Assembly (NCBI GenBank): GCA_963746155.1
Contig: CAVVAB010000012.1
Coordinates: forward strand, 186,001 to 250,000
Origin: AC-32 sp963746155
GTDB lineage: Bacteria; Actinomycetota; Thermoleophilia; Gaiellales; Gaiellaceae
Direction of reading: 5' to 3'
Length of the DNA: 64,000 nt
A program made the translations under genes and the position numbers. The notes below the pieces were generated by a model, which was not told the origin of the DNA, did not search any database, and worked only from the letters and a program-made list of their open reading frames with translations. Position 1 is the stretch's first letter. Each line of letters begins with the position of its first letter. Shown here in pieces: positions 25,315 to 41,356 of the stretch.

Positions 25315-26018
25315 CGCCGCCAGCCGTTCTCCAGCAGATCCCGAACCTCCTCGACGCCGACGCGCCACACGGCCTCGACCTGCTCGTCGGGGAGCGCGTA
25401 GACGCCGCCGAAGACACCGTCCCCGAGCAGCTCGCGCACCTCGGCGGGCCCGGCCGCGCGGTAGGCCTCCTCGTCGAGCGGCGGCTTTCCGCCCTCCGGG
25501 AGCTCGACTCCCTCGAGCCGGGTCCAGGGAAAGTTCTCGAACCAGTTCGCGTGGCTCGGCACCGGGTCGATCTCGCGCGCCGCGGCCTGCACCCGCGCGC
25601 TCGACCACCAGCTGTGGAAGATCGCCTGCGCGTCGGGGTGATCCGTCGTCCACTCGCGCACGAGCGCTCCCGCGGGGAGGTTCCCACCGTGCCCGTTCAC
25701 GAGCAGGAAGCGCCGGAAGCCCTGCCCGTGCAGCGAGTCGAGCAGGTCGCGCAGCACGGCCACGAACGTCTCGAGCCGCAGCGAGGGGCTTCCCGGAAAG
25801 GCCGCGAACGACGGCGTCAGCCCGTACGGCATGACCGGCAGCACCAGCACGCCCAGAGGCTCCGCCGCCTCGGCCGACACGCGCCCGGCCAGGATGTTGT
25901 CCGTCTCCAGCGAGAGGTACCCGTGCTGCTCGGTCGAGCCGATCGGGAGCACGACCCGGTCGTCGCGCTGCAGGTACTCCTCGACCTGCATCCAGTTGAG
26001 ATCACGCGCGAGCGTCAT
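25311..26018 (-). CDS. creatininase-family amidohydrolase
   Basis: 235 residues from ATG 26018. The metal-binding motif PIGSTEQHGYLSLETDN (Glu, His, Asp) and NGHGGN are diagnostic of the creatininase/MftE/FAPy-deformylase family. Known members hydrolyse creatinine, process mycofactocin peptide or act on formamidopyrimidines; the substrate here cannot be told. First gene of an operon with pdxH and yjbR. A strong hairpin (26022-26039) sits directly before the ATG. Confidence 0.82.
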   Translation of the reverse strand: MTLARDLNWMQVEEYLQRDDRVVLPIGSTEQHGYLSLETDNILAGRVSAEAAEPLGVLVLPVMPYGLTPSFAAFPGSPSLRLETFVAVLRDLLDSLHGQGFRRFLLVNGHGGNLPAGALVREWTTDHPDAQAIFHSWWSSARVQAAAREIDPVPSHANWFENFPWTRLEGVELPEGGKPPLDEEAYRAAGPAEVRELLGDGVFGGVYALPDEQVEAVWRVGVEEVRDLLENGWRR

Positions 26019-26021
26019 GAA

Positions 26022-26039
26022 GGCACCGCTCGCGGTGCC
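26022..26039 (-). promoter_or_regulatory. hairpin overlapping the creatininase ribosome-binding region
   Basis: GGCACCG-4 nt-CGGTGCC ends 3 bases before ATG 26018 and could occlude the start or mask a Shine-Dalgarno, none of which is visible. A regulatory role is inference. Confidence 0.4.
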
Positions 26040-26046
26040 GCCTTCA

Positions 26047-26073
26047 GGGCGTGCGGGCTCTGACCGCACGCCC
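26047..26073 (-). terminator. hairpin after the ABC exporter operon
   Basis: A perfect 10-bp stem (GGGCGTGCGG/CCGCACGCCC) with a 7-nt loop, 45 bases past the last ABC gene; no T-tract. Confidence 0.5.
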
Positions 26074-26117
26074 GTATGCAATGACCGGTCGACTCGTTTG
26101 GACTCATGTCGATTCCA

Positions 26118-26906
26118 TTAGGACCGGTCAAGCGTCGCATGCCGGCGGCTCTGGATCTCGAACCATCGCAGGAGGGCGTAGCCCGCGATCCCGTAGATCA
26201 CGCCGATCAGGACCTCCGCTCCGACGAGTCCCGAGACGTCGCCGAGCGTCGAACCTGCGGCCAGGTCGCGCGCCGCCTCGATCGCGTGCGTGAACGGCAT
26301 CCCCTGCGCGGCAGTGCTCATCCAGGAGGGGAGGTCGTCGAGCGGGACGTTCGCGCCGGTGAAGATCAGCAGGAAGCCGAAGATCACGTTGGACAGCACC
26401 GCGTTCTCGCGGACGCGCAGGCTCACGGCCGCATTCACCAGTCCCAGGCCCGTGCACGAGAACGCGGCGACGAGCACGACGAGGGCTATTGGCGCGTACG
26501 CCGACGAGGGAATGTGCACGCCGAGGATCAGGCTCCCGACGACGAGCGAGCACGCTGCCACGAAGGCCGCGTTGAGGACGACCGGCAGGGAGCGCCCGAA
26601 GAAGAGCGGAATCCGCCCTGCGGGACTGACGAGGATCGCGCTCAGCGTGTTCTGGTAGCGCTCGCCGCCGATCGCCTGGGACATCGCGAAGAGGCACGGC
26701 ACCGCCGCGTACTGGAGCGCGTTCCCGATCAAGTAGAACTCGTCGGAGGCGAGCCCGGCCGAGCGCCCGATGAAGGCGAAGAGCAGGATCTGGAAGACCG
26801 GCGCGATCAGGAGGCTCGGGATGTAGATCGCCGGGTTCAGCCAGTAGAAGAGCGCGCGGAAGCTCGTCATCCCGCCGATGAAGAAGATCCGGGCGGAGAC
26901 GATCAC
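26118..26906 (-). CDS. ABC-2 type exporter permease (second)
   Basis: 262 residues, about six TM helices. GTG 26906 overlaps the stop of the preceding permease (GTGA). ABC-2 pattern with FRALFYWLNPAIYIPSLLIAPVFQILLF and TGLGLVNAAVSLRVRENAVLSNVIFG. It pairs with the permease upstream as a heterodimeric membrane domain. Substrate unknown; drugs, lipids or polysaccharides are typical. Confidence 0.8.
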   Translation of the reverse strand: MIVSARIFFIGGMTSFRALFYWLNPAIYIPSLLIAPVFQILLFAFIGRSAGLASDEFYLIGNALQYAAVPCLFAMSQAIGGERYQNTLSAILVSPAGRIPLFFGRSLPVVLNAAFVAACSLVVGSLILGVHIPSSAYAPIALVVLVAAFSCTGLGLVNAAVSLRVRENAVLSNVIFGFLLIFTGANVPLDDLPSWMSTAAQGMPFTHAIEAARDLAAGSTLGDVSGLVGAEVLIGVIYGIAGYALLRWFEIQSRRHATLDRS

Positions 26907-27673
26907 GTCAGCGAGAGAGAGCCGCTGACACGGGCCGCGCGGAGCATCCGGTCCGCGACCAGCACCCCGAACGCGAGGTAGAGACCTCCGAGCGCGAGGC
27001 AGACGGCGAGCGCGGTGAGCGGGGCGCCGCCCATCGCCGACTCGCGGATCGCCCGCATCCCCCAGGTCGGCGCGAGGATCCACGAGATCGGTCGCACCCA
27101 CTCCGGCAACAGGAAGAGGGGCACGAGGAACCCGCCGATCAGCCAGACCGGGTACTCGAACAGGTTCCCGAGCACCCAGGCCGCGCGAAAGCGCACGAAC
27201 GAGACCGCGAACAGGAAGCCGAGCGCACCGAACGAGAGCACGGTCCCGACGATCGAGACCCCGAACGCGAGCGGGTGCTCGATCGAGAGGTCGACGCCGA
27301 ACAGGAAGTGACCCCAGGCGAGCGTGGCCACCATGCTGTAGATCCCGATCGACGCCATCGCGAGCGTCACGGGGAGCAGGAGGATCGCAAAGTTGCGCGG
27401 CGTCACGACCAGCAGCTCGAGCGTCCCCCACCAGCGCTCACGCTGCATGGCGCCACCCGCGGTCGTGCTGACGGACGACCACATCCCCATCACGGCCGCC
27501 CCCAGCGACGCGTAGAGCAGCGACCGCGGCCCGCGGCCGGCGTCGAAGACGAAGAACGCGACCGTGGCGAAGAAGAGCGGGTAGAGGATGTTGCCGAGCC
27601 CCTCGAACGGCGAGCGGGCGATCATCTTGAAGTTCAGGAGCCAGCTGACCCTGAGCAGGCGGAGCGTGCTCAT
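26903..27673 (-). CDS. ABC-2 type exporter permease (first)
   Basis: 256 residues from ATG 27673 (SD GGAGGA), overlapping the ATPase stop. Six TM segments with an N-terminal amphipathic stretch (LLNFKMIARSPFEGLGNILYP) and MQRERWWGTLELLVVTP, the typical ABC-2 coupling motif. Works with the ATPase at 27670-28639. Confidence 0.82.
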   Translation of the reverse strand: MSTLRLLRVSWLLNFKMIARSPFEGLGNILYPLFFATVAFFVFDAGRGPRSLLYASLGAAVMGMWSSVSTTAGGAMQRERWWGTLELLVVTPRNFAILLLPVTLAMASIGIYSMVATLAWGHFLFGVDLSIEHPLAFGVSIVGTVLSFGALGFLFAVSFVRFRAAWVLGNLFEYPVWLIGGFLVPLFLLPEWVRPISWILAPTWGMRAIRESAMGGAPLTALAVCLALGGLYLAFGVLVADRMLRAARVSGSLSLT

Positions 27674-28639
27674 TCCTCCGCCACCAGCGCCACGTATGCG
27701 TCCTCGAGCGTCGGCTCCCGCCGCGAGACCCGGCCGACGTCGGAGCCGTCGAGACACGCGAGGATGGCATGCGTCACCTCGGCCTCGGGCTCGGGTCTGG
27801 ACGACCAGCACCTGCGCCTGCTCGCGCTCCTCGACGGAGACCGACACGACCTCGGCGAGCTTGCGCAGGCGCGCGAGGCTGCCGTCCGCGATCCCGAACA
27901 CCTCGACCTCGACGACGGTGCTGTCGACGACTCCGCGCTTGAGGTCCTGCGGAGTCCCTTCGGCGACGATCTGCCCCTGCGAGATGACCGCGATTCGGTC
28001 GCAGAGCGCGTCCGCCTCGAACATGTAGTGCGTGGTCAGCAGCACGGTCTTCCCGGCGGCCGTGAGCGAGGCGATCATCGCGCGCACCTCGCGCGCCCCG
28101 ACCGGGTCGAGCCCGATCGTCGGCTCGTCGAGGAAGATCACCTCGGGATCGTGCAGGAGCCCGCGCGCGACGTGCAGCCGCTGCTTCATCCCGCGCGAGT
28201 ATCCCTCCGCCCGCTCGTGCTCGCGGCCCTGCAGCCCGACCACCTCGAGCAGCTCCTCGATCCGCGGTTTCTGCTCCTTGGGCGGGACACCGTAGAGCTC
28301 CGCGAAGTAGCGGAGGTTGTCGTAGCCGGAGAGCCGCTCGTAGACGCCGCGCTCGCCGCCGAACACGTAGCCGATGCGCTTCCGCACCTCGCGTGCTTGC
28401 TTGACGACGTCCATTCCGAGCACGCGGCCGGTGCCCGCCGTCGGGATCAGCAGCGTGATCAGCATCTTGATGGTGGTCGTCTTCCCTGCCCCGTTCGGCC
28501 CGAGCAGCCCGAAGAGCTCGCCCGCCTCGATCGAGAAGCTGACTCCGCGCACGGCCTCGATCTCCTTCGTCTTCCGGCGAAGGGTCCCGGTGTGCGTCGT
28601 GTAGGTCCGTCGCAGCTCCTCTGCCTCGATCGCAGCCAC
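27670..28639 (-). CDS. ABC exporter ATPase, frameshifted near the C-terminus in this sequence
   Basis: Complete nucleotide-binding domain: Walker A GLLGPNGAGKTTTIKML, Q-loop region with FGGERGVYERLSGYDNL, signature YSRGMKQRLHVARGLL, Walker B EVIFLDEPTIGLDP and H-loop TTHYMFEAD. Near 27793-27795 an extra G throws the frame. Removing it restores TEPEAEVTHAILACLDG...EPTLEDAYVALVAEE and a stop at 27670 overlapping the permease ATG. About 322 residues when repaired. Drug or polymer export ATPase of the CcmA/DrrA type. Confidence 0.85.
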
Positions 28640-28671
28640 GGCTGGAGCCTAGCGACGGAGAAACTGATTGC

Positions 28672-28677
28672 TACACT
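28672..28677 (+). promoter_or_regulatory. candidate -10 for the tRNA-rpmG-secE-nusG unit
   Basis: TACACT, 11 bases before the tRNA 5' end. No good -35 visible. Confidence 0.4.
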
Positions 28678-28688
28678 CACCCGCGCGG

Positions 28689-28762
28689 GGCGGCGTAGCT
28701 CAGTTGGTTAGAGCAGCGGAATCATAATCCGCGTGTCGGAGGTTCGAGTCCTCCCGCCGCTA
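28689..28762 (+). tRNA. tRNA-Met (CAT), elongator type
   Basis: Full cloverleaf: a 7-bp acceptor (GGCGGCG/CGCCGCT, first pair G-U), D-arm GCTC..GAGC, anticodon stem GCGGA/TCCGC with loop ATCATAA (anticodon CAT), T-arm GGAGG-TTCGAGT-CCTCC and discriminator A. The 3' CCA is not encoded. It lacks the initiator's C1-A72 mismatch and three GC anticodon pairs, so it is an elongator Met or a CAT-Ile tRNA; the body looks like actinobacterial elongator Met. Confidence 0.93.
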
Positions 28763-28795
28763 CCTTCCGCGTACTCGGAGAAGAGAACAGGACAC

Positions 28796-28957
28796 ATGGC
28801 AACCGGAGTCAGAGTTGGGATAACGCTCGCCTGCACGGAGTGCAAGCGGCGCAACTACCAGACGGAGAAGTCGAAGCGAAACTCGCCCGACCGGATCGAG
28901 TTCCGCAAGTACTGCCGCTGGTGCGGTCGCCATACCCTGCACCGGGAGACCAGGTAG
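28796..28957 (+). CDS. rpmG: 50S ribosomal protein L33
   Basis: 53 residues, MATGVRVGITLACTECKRRNYQT, with two CxxC pairs (CTEC, CRWC), the zinc-binding form. It lies 33 bases after the tRNA and is followed by secE, the usual rpmG-secE-nusG order. Confidence 0.93.
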   Translation: MATGVRVGITLACTECKRRNYQTEKSKRNSPDRIEFRKYCRWCGRHTLHRETR

Positions 28958-28959
28958 CC

Positions 28960-29298
28960 ATGGCCCGTCAGACCCGCTCCGAGCGCCGCGCCCGCCGCGC
29001 CGCCCAGGCCGAGAGCCAGGAAGCGCTCGAGCGCGCGCCGAGGCCGCAGATGCGCCCGGCCGTCGAGCCCGTAGCCGCACAGGAAGTCGCGGGCCGGGAG
29101 CCCGGCTTCTTCGGCCGCATCATTCAGTTCATAGGGGAGTCCTGGGCCGAGCTGAAGAAGGTCGAGTGGCCCGGTCAGCAGCAGCTGATTCAGGGCACCG
29201 CCGTCGTCCTCATCGCCTGCTTCGTCGTCGGCGTCTACCTGTTCCTCGCCGACGAGGTCTTCCGGCGACTCGTCCAACACGTCCTCCTTCCTCACTGA
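28960..29298 (+). CDS. secE: SecE preprotein translocase subunit
   Basis: 112 residues. A long basic, Ala-rich N-terminal extension (about 1-48) precedes the SecE core: FFGRIIQFIGESWAELKKVEWPGQQQLIQGT, then one TM helix. Most short SecE proteins are about 60 aa. It stabilises the SecYEG channel, with SecY at 58756. The stop overlaps the nusG ATG. Confidence 0.92.
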   Translation: MARQTRSERRARRAAQAESQEALERAPRPQMRPAVEPVAAQEVAGREPGFFGRIIQFIGESWAELKKVEWPGQQQLIQGTAVVLIACFVVGVYLFLADEVFRRLVQHVLLPH

Positions 29299-29828
29299 TG
29301 TTTCGCTGGTACGCAATCAACACGTACTCGGGTCACGAGAACAAGGTGAAGGCCAACCTCGAGCACCGGATCGACTCGATGAGCCAGCAGCTCCGCTTCC
29401 GGCGGGTGGTGGTCCCGACCGAGCAGGTCGTCGAGACCCGTGACGGACAGAAGGTGCAGACCGAGAAGCGGATCCTTCCGGGCTACGTGCTCGTGAACAT
29501 GGACCTGAGCGACGATTCCTGGATGGTCGTCAAGAACACCCCGGGCGTGACCGGGTTCGTCGGCGCGGGCTCGAAGCCGGTCCCGCTCTCGCAGGGAGAG
29601 GTCGACCGGATCCTCCGGACGGGCGCAGCGACCGGCGAGCGCCCTCGCGCGCAGGTCGAGTTCACTCTCGGCGAGTCGGTGAAGGTAACCTCAGGCCCGC
29701 TTTCCGACTTCGACGGCGAGATCGTCGACGTCAACCCCGACCAGCAGAAGCTGAAGGTGCTCGTGGACATCTTCGAGCGCCAGGTTCCCGTGGAGCTCGG
29801 CTTCGACCAGGTCAAGAAGATCGACTAG
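29298..29828 (+). CDS. nusG: transcription termination/antitermination factor NusG
   Basis: 176 residues: NGN domain (MFRWYAINTYSGHENKVKANLE, GYVLVNMDL, TPGVTGFVG) and C-terminal KOW (FTLGESVKVTSGPLSDFDGEI). No actinobacterial-style long N-terminal extension. Couples RNA polymerase to ribosomes or Rho. Confidence 0.95.
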   Translation: MFRWYAINTYSGHENKVKANLEHRIDSMSQQLRFRRVVVPTEQVVETRDGQKVQTEKRILPGYVLVNMDLSDDSWMVVKNTPGVTGFVGAGSKPVPLSQGEVDRILRTGAATGERPRAQVEFTLGESVKVTSGPLSDFDGEIVDVNPDQQKLKVLVDIFERQVPVELGFDQVKKID

Positions 29829-29830
29829 CC

Positions 29831-30256
29831 ATGGCAAAGAAGGTACTCACGCTCATCAAGCTCCAGATCCCCGGCGGGCAGGCGAACCCTGCGCCCCCGG
29901 TCGGCCCTGCGCTCGGCCAGCACGGCGTCAACATCATGGAGTTCTGCAAGGCGTTCAATGCGCAGACGGCGCAGGAGAACGGCCGCATCACGCCGGTCGA
30001 GATCACGGTCTACGAGGACCGCTCCTTCGACTTCATCACGAAGACGCCCCCGGCCGCAGTCTTGATCAAGGAGACGCTGCGGCTCGAGAAGGGCTCCGGC
30101 GAGCCGAACCGCGAGAAGGTCGGCCGCCTGACGCGCGACCAGGTGCGCCAGATCGCCGAGACGAAGATGCCCGACCTGAACGCGAGAGACATCGAGCAGG
30201 CGATGAAGGTCGTCGCCGGAACCGCGCGCTCCATGGGAGTGGAGACTGATTTGTGA
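29831..30256 (+). CDS. rplK: 50S ribosomal protein L11
   Basis: 141 residues, KKVLTLIKLQIPGGQANPAPPVGPALGQHGVNIMEF in its N-domain and the rRNA-binding C-domain. Normal length. Overlaps rplA by 4 bp (GTGA). Confidence 0.96.
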   Translation: MAKKVLTLIKLQIPGGQANPAPPVGPALGQHGVNIMEFCKAFNAQTAQENGRITPVEITVYEDRSFDFITKTPPAAVLIKETLRLEKGSGEPNREKVGRLTRDQVRQIAETKMPDLNARDIEQAMKVVAGTARSMGVETDL

Positions 30257-30990
30257 GCGGGCACGGTAAGAACTACCGCAACTCCCGCTCGCAGATCGAC
30301 CGCGAGCAGCTCTACACGCCGGCCGAGGCGATCCGGATGCTTAAGGGCTTCCCCGAGGCGAGGTTCGACGAGACGGTCGAGGCGCATTTCAACCTCGGGC
30401 TCAACGTCCGGCACGCAGAGGAGCAGCTGCGCGGAACGCTGATGCTCCCGCACGGCACCGGCCGCGAGTCGCGTGTGGCGGTCTTCGCCGAGGGCGAGAA
30501 GGCGCGCGAGGCCGAAGAGGCCGGCGCGGACGTGGTCGGCACCAACGACCTCGCGACGCAGATCGAGGAAGGGTTCGACGACTTCGACGTCGCGATCGCG
30601 ACGCCTGACCAGATGGGCGTCGTCGGCAAGCTTGGCCGAATCCTCGGCCCGCGCGGGAAGATGCCGAACCCGAAGACCGGCACGGTCACGATGGACGTGG
30701 CCAAGGCGGTTGGCGAGGCGAAGGCGGGCAAGCTCGAGTACCGCACCGACCGGGGCGCGAACGTCCATGTCGCGATCGGCAAGAAGAGCTTCGACGAGCA
30801 CCAGCTGCTCGAGAACTACTCGGCGCTGATTGACGAGATTCTCCGCGCCAAACCGGCCGCGGCCAAGGGCCGCTACATCAAGACGGTTACACTGACCAGC
30901 ACCATGGGCCCGGGCATCCACGTCGATCCGGCGAGGACGCGCGGGCTCGAAGACGATCTCGAAGGAGCACCCGCGGAAGTAACGGCGTAA
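30253..30990 (+). CDS. rplA: 50S ribosomal protein L1
   Basis: 245 residues, GTG start. Core motifs GTGRESRVAVFAEG and GPRGKMPNPKTGTVT; C-terminal TLTSTMGPGIHVDP. A short acidic tail follows. In many bacteria L1 represses rplK-rplA by binding its own mRNA. Confidence 0.96.
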   Translation: MSGHGKNYRNSRSQIDREQLYTPAEAIRMLKGFPEARFDETVEAHFNLGLNVRHAEEQLRGTLMLPHGTGRESRVAVFAEGEKAREAEEAGADVVGTNDLATQIEEGFDDFDVAIATPDQMGVVGKLGRILGPRGKMPNPKTGTVTMDVAKAVGEAKAGKLEYRTDRGANVHVAIGKKSFDEHQLLENYSALIDEILRAKPAAAKGRYIKTVTLTSTMGPGIHVDPARTRGLEDDLEGAPAEVTA

Positions 30991-31116
30991 GACGCGCCCA
31001 CGCCAAAGACAGCTGGCAGCCGAGAGGCGGAAGTCCAGCCGAGGCAGGAGCGAGGAAGGCACGAAGCCTCTCCGAGCCCGCCTGCGCGCGGGCTCGTCTG
31101 TGAGGAGAGTGATTCG
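30991..31116 (+). ncRNA. L10 leader (autoregulatory leader of rplJ-rplL)
   Basis: The 126-nt gap between rplA and rplJ is G/A-rich and foldable, ending in a GC hairpin (GAGCCCGC...GCGGGCTC) just before GTGAGGAGAG. Position and purine-rich loops fit the L10 leader class bound by L10(L12)4. Assigned by context and appearance, not by a covariance search. Confidence 0.6.
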
Positions 31117-31809
31117 ATGCTGAGAGCCGAGAAGGAACGGGTCGTCGCGGAGCTGGCCGAGCGCCTGCGCTCGACGAGCACGCTCATGGTCGCCGACTAC
31201 CGCGGTCTCTCGATGCCCGAGATCGAGGAGCTGCGCGCACGCCTGCTCGTGGCCGGCGCCCGCTTCACGGTCGTCAAGAACACCCTGACCAAGCTCGCGG
31301 CCGAGGCTGCTGGCACGGAGGAGGTGCTCGAGCTGATCGATGGGCCGACCGCGATCGCGTTCCTCGACGCGGACGGCGACCCCGCTGCCGTCGCAAAGGT
31401 CTTGAACGACACCGCCAAGGCCCACGAGGTGCTCGTGCTCCGCGGCGGCGTCCTCGACGGCATCGTGGTCGGCGACGCCGAGATCAAGCAACTGGCGACG
31501 CTTCCGTCGGCCGACGTCCTGCGAGCCCAGCTCGTGGGCGCCCTTGTCGCGCCGATGACGACCGTCGTCGGGCTTTTCACAGCCCCGCTGAGAGATCTCG
31601 TCGGCGTCCTGGACGCGCGCATTCGACAGCTCGAGGAGCAGGGCGAGGCCGTGCCGGAAGAGGCGCCGCCGGAGGAGGAACAGGAACCCCAGGTCGAGGC
31701 GCCTGCAGAAGAGGAAGCACCCGAGCCGGAAGAGCAGTCCGAAGAGCCGTCGGCAGAGGCCGAACAGGCTTCGGCCGAACCAGAGGAGGAGACCAGTGGC
31801 GAAGACTGA
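31117..31809 (+). CDS. rplJ: 50S ribosomal protein L10 with acidic C-terminal tail
   Basis: 230 residues against a usual ~175. Core from MLRAEKERVVAELAERLRSTSTLMVADYRGLS to the L12-binding helix near 165-175, then about 55 residues that are mostly Glu, Pro and Ala. The last 14 bases overlap rplL. The stalk base binds L7/L12 and controls its own leader. Confidence 0.94.
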   Translation: MLRAEKERVVAELAERLRSTSTLMVADYRGLSMPEIEELRARLLVAGARFTVVKNTLTKLAAEAAGTEEVLELIDGPTAIAFLDADGDPAAVAKVLNDTAKAHEVLVLRGGVLDGIVVGDAEIKQLATLPSADVLRAQLVGALVAPMTTVVGLFTAPLRDLVGVLDARIRQLEEQGEAVPEEAPPEEEQEPQVEAPAEEEAPEPEEQSEEPSAEAEQASAEPEEETSGED

Positions 31810-32188
31810 TACCGACAAGCTCGTCGAGCAGCTGGGGACGATGAGCGTCCTCGAGCTCGTCGATCTCAAGACCAAGCTCGAGGAGGAGTGGGGCGTGACC
31901 GCGGCGGCGCCGGTCGCGGTTGCCGCACCGGGCGCGGTTGCCGCAGGCGGCGACGGCGCCGCGGCCGCCGAGGAGAAGAGCGCGTTCGACGTCGTGCTGA
32001 CGGGTGCCGGCGACAAGAAGATCCAGGTGATCAAGGTCGTCCGCGCGGTCACGGGCCTCGGCCTCAAGGAGGCGAAGGACCTCGTCGACGGCGCGCCCAA
32101 CCCCGTCAAGGAGGGCCTCGCGCAGGAGGAGGCCGACCAGATCAAGGCGCAGCTGGAAGAGGCGGGCGCCGAGGTCGAACTCAAGTAG
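31796..32188 (+). CDS. rplL: 50S ribosomal protein L7/L12
   Basis: 130 residues. N-terminal dimerisation domain (LVEQLGTMSVLELVDLKTKLEEEW), an unusually long Ala/Gly/Val hinge and a C-terminal factor-binding domain (FDVVLTGAGDKKIQVIKVVRAVTGLGLKEAK). GTG start inside rplJ. Confidence 0.95.
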   Translation: MAKTDTDKLVEQLGTMSVLELVDLKTKLEEEWGVTAAAPVAVAAPGAVAAGGDGAAAAEEKSAFDVVLTGAGDKKIQVIKVVRAVTGLGLKEAKDLVDGAPNPVKEGLAQEEADQIKAQLEEAGAEVELK

Positions 32189-32212
32189 CGAGCTTTCTTC
32201 GGATCGGATCGT

Positions 32213-32245
32213 GTGATGGGGCCGCGGCGGCCCCATCACCTTGTT
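32213..32245 (+). terminator. hairpin terminator after rplL
   Basis: A perfect 12-bp stem (GTGATGGGGCCG/CGGCCCCATCAC) with a CGG loop followed by CTTGTT. It separates the L10-L12 unit from the genes downstream. Confidence 0.7.
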
Positions 32246-32373
32246 AAGGGACCGTAAGAATCCTGATCGAACCGTAAGGATTCCTCACGCATTTCAGGGA
32301 TTCTCGGGGGGAAACGGGAAATTCGAGACGACAATCCTCGTACGACACGTTTCTCTCTTCCCGGAGGTTCCGA

Positions 32374-32802
32374 ATGCGTCTCAAGTTCCTGATTCTCGCC
32401 CTGGTCGCCTCACTGGTCGCCGTCTCTGCGGCCGTGGCGAAGGATCACCCCGGCAAAGGCCCGAAGGCCGGCCACGCGTGCAAGGCGAAGGTGGCCGTCG
32501 TTCTCAAGGGCATGCTCGGCCCCGATGTCGACCCGGCGGACGGCGACACGTCCTTCACGATGCTCGTGAAGCGCTCCAACCGTCACGGCCGGGCGTACAA
32601 GAAGGCCGGTTCGGCGACGCTAATGGTCGACGCCAAGACGCGCGTCAACCGACTCGGCGCGCACAACCTCGGCGCACTGGCGCCTAACGACCGGCTGCTC
32701 GTCACTGCGAAGGTCTGCAGGGCCGATCTCAAGAACGGTGCCACGCCCGACCTCACGGCCCGCAGGGTGCTGGCCCACCCTGCGAAGGCCAAGCAGCAGT
32801 AA
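32374..32802 (+). CDS. small secreted protein of unknown function
   Basis: 142 residues. Signal peptide MRLKFLILALVASLVAVSAAVA, mature protein basic and compact with two Cys (GHACKAK and AKVCRADL), possibly a disulfide. The central part (DGDTSFTMLVKRSNRHG...ATLMVDAKTRVNRLG) is beta-rich and resembles an OB-like barrel by eye. Good SD (GGAGG) before ATG 32374. It is isolated by terminators on both sides, between rplL and rpoB. No family recognised. Confidence 0.7.
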   Translation: MRLKFLILALVASLVAVSAAVAKDHPGKGPKAGHACKAKVAVVLKGMLGPDVDPADGDTSFTMLVKRSNRHGRAYKKAGSATLMVDAKTRVNRLGAHNLGALAPNDRLLVTAKVCRADLKNGATPDLTARRVLAHPAKAKQQ

Positions 32803-32820
32803 CTCTCGGCTAGAAGCGGA

Positions 32821-32859
32821 GACGGCATGGGCGCTCGAAAGGGCGCCTTCGCCGTTTTC
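32821..32859 (+). terminator. Rho-independent terminator before rpoB
   Basis: Two-tier stem: ACGGC/GCCGT outside and GGCGCTC-GAAA-GGGCGCC inside, ending in TTTTC. Starts 18 bases after the secreted-protein stop. Confidence 0.75.
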
Positions 32860-32935
32860 GGACAGGATCTAGCGGCCCCTCGACAGAGCGTCTATAGTGG
32901 GGTTCCTGCCGGGCGGGAATCCCAGTCGCCGGCCC

Positions 32936-32965
32936 TTGCGCAGCGTCCACCTCTTTAGGTATCTT
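32936..32965 (+). promoter_or_regulatory. candidate rpoBC promoter
   Basis: TTGCGC, 18 bp, TATCTT. It leaves a leader of about 68 nt to TTG 33040. A second isolated -10 (TATAGT, 32893-32898) lies upstream. Confidence 0.45.
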
Positions 32966-33039
32966 TATCGGTTCCGCGCCGACGTCTGCCTGTCCGCATT
33001 TCACGTTCACCTCATAGCCGCTAAGGGAGGCACCCAGAC

Positions 33040-36678
<3,639 letters not shown>

Positions 36679-36696
36679 CGAGGGCGAAGGAGAGCT

Positions 36697-41283
<4,587 letters not shown>

Positions 41284-41291
41284 CGCAGGTG

Positions 41292-41317
41292 GCCCGGCGG
41301 GAGCGCTCCCGCCGGGC
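41292..41317 (+). terminator. terminator after rpoC
   Basis: A perfect 26-bp palindrome (11-bp stem GCCCGGCGGGA/TCCCGCCGGGC, GCGC loop) 8 bases after the rpoC stop; no T-run. Confidence 0.65.
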
Positions 41318-41356
41318 TGGCTGCCGTAGGTTGAAGCTGCTACACATTGGGCGGGG

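Noticed and set aside
24632..25687. Long minus-strand frames across yjbR, pdxH and creatininase
   Set aside because: Alternative frames of the three recognised genes, Arg/Ser-rich with no motifs.
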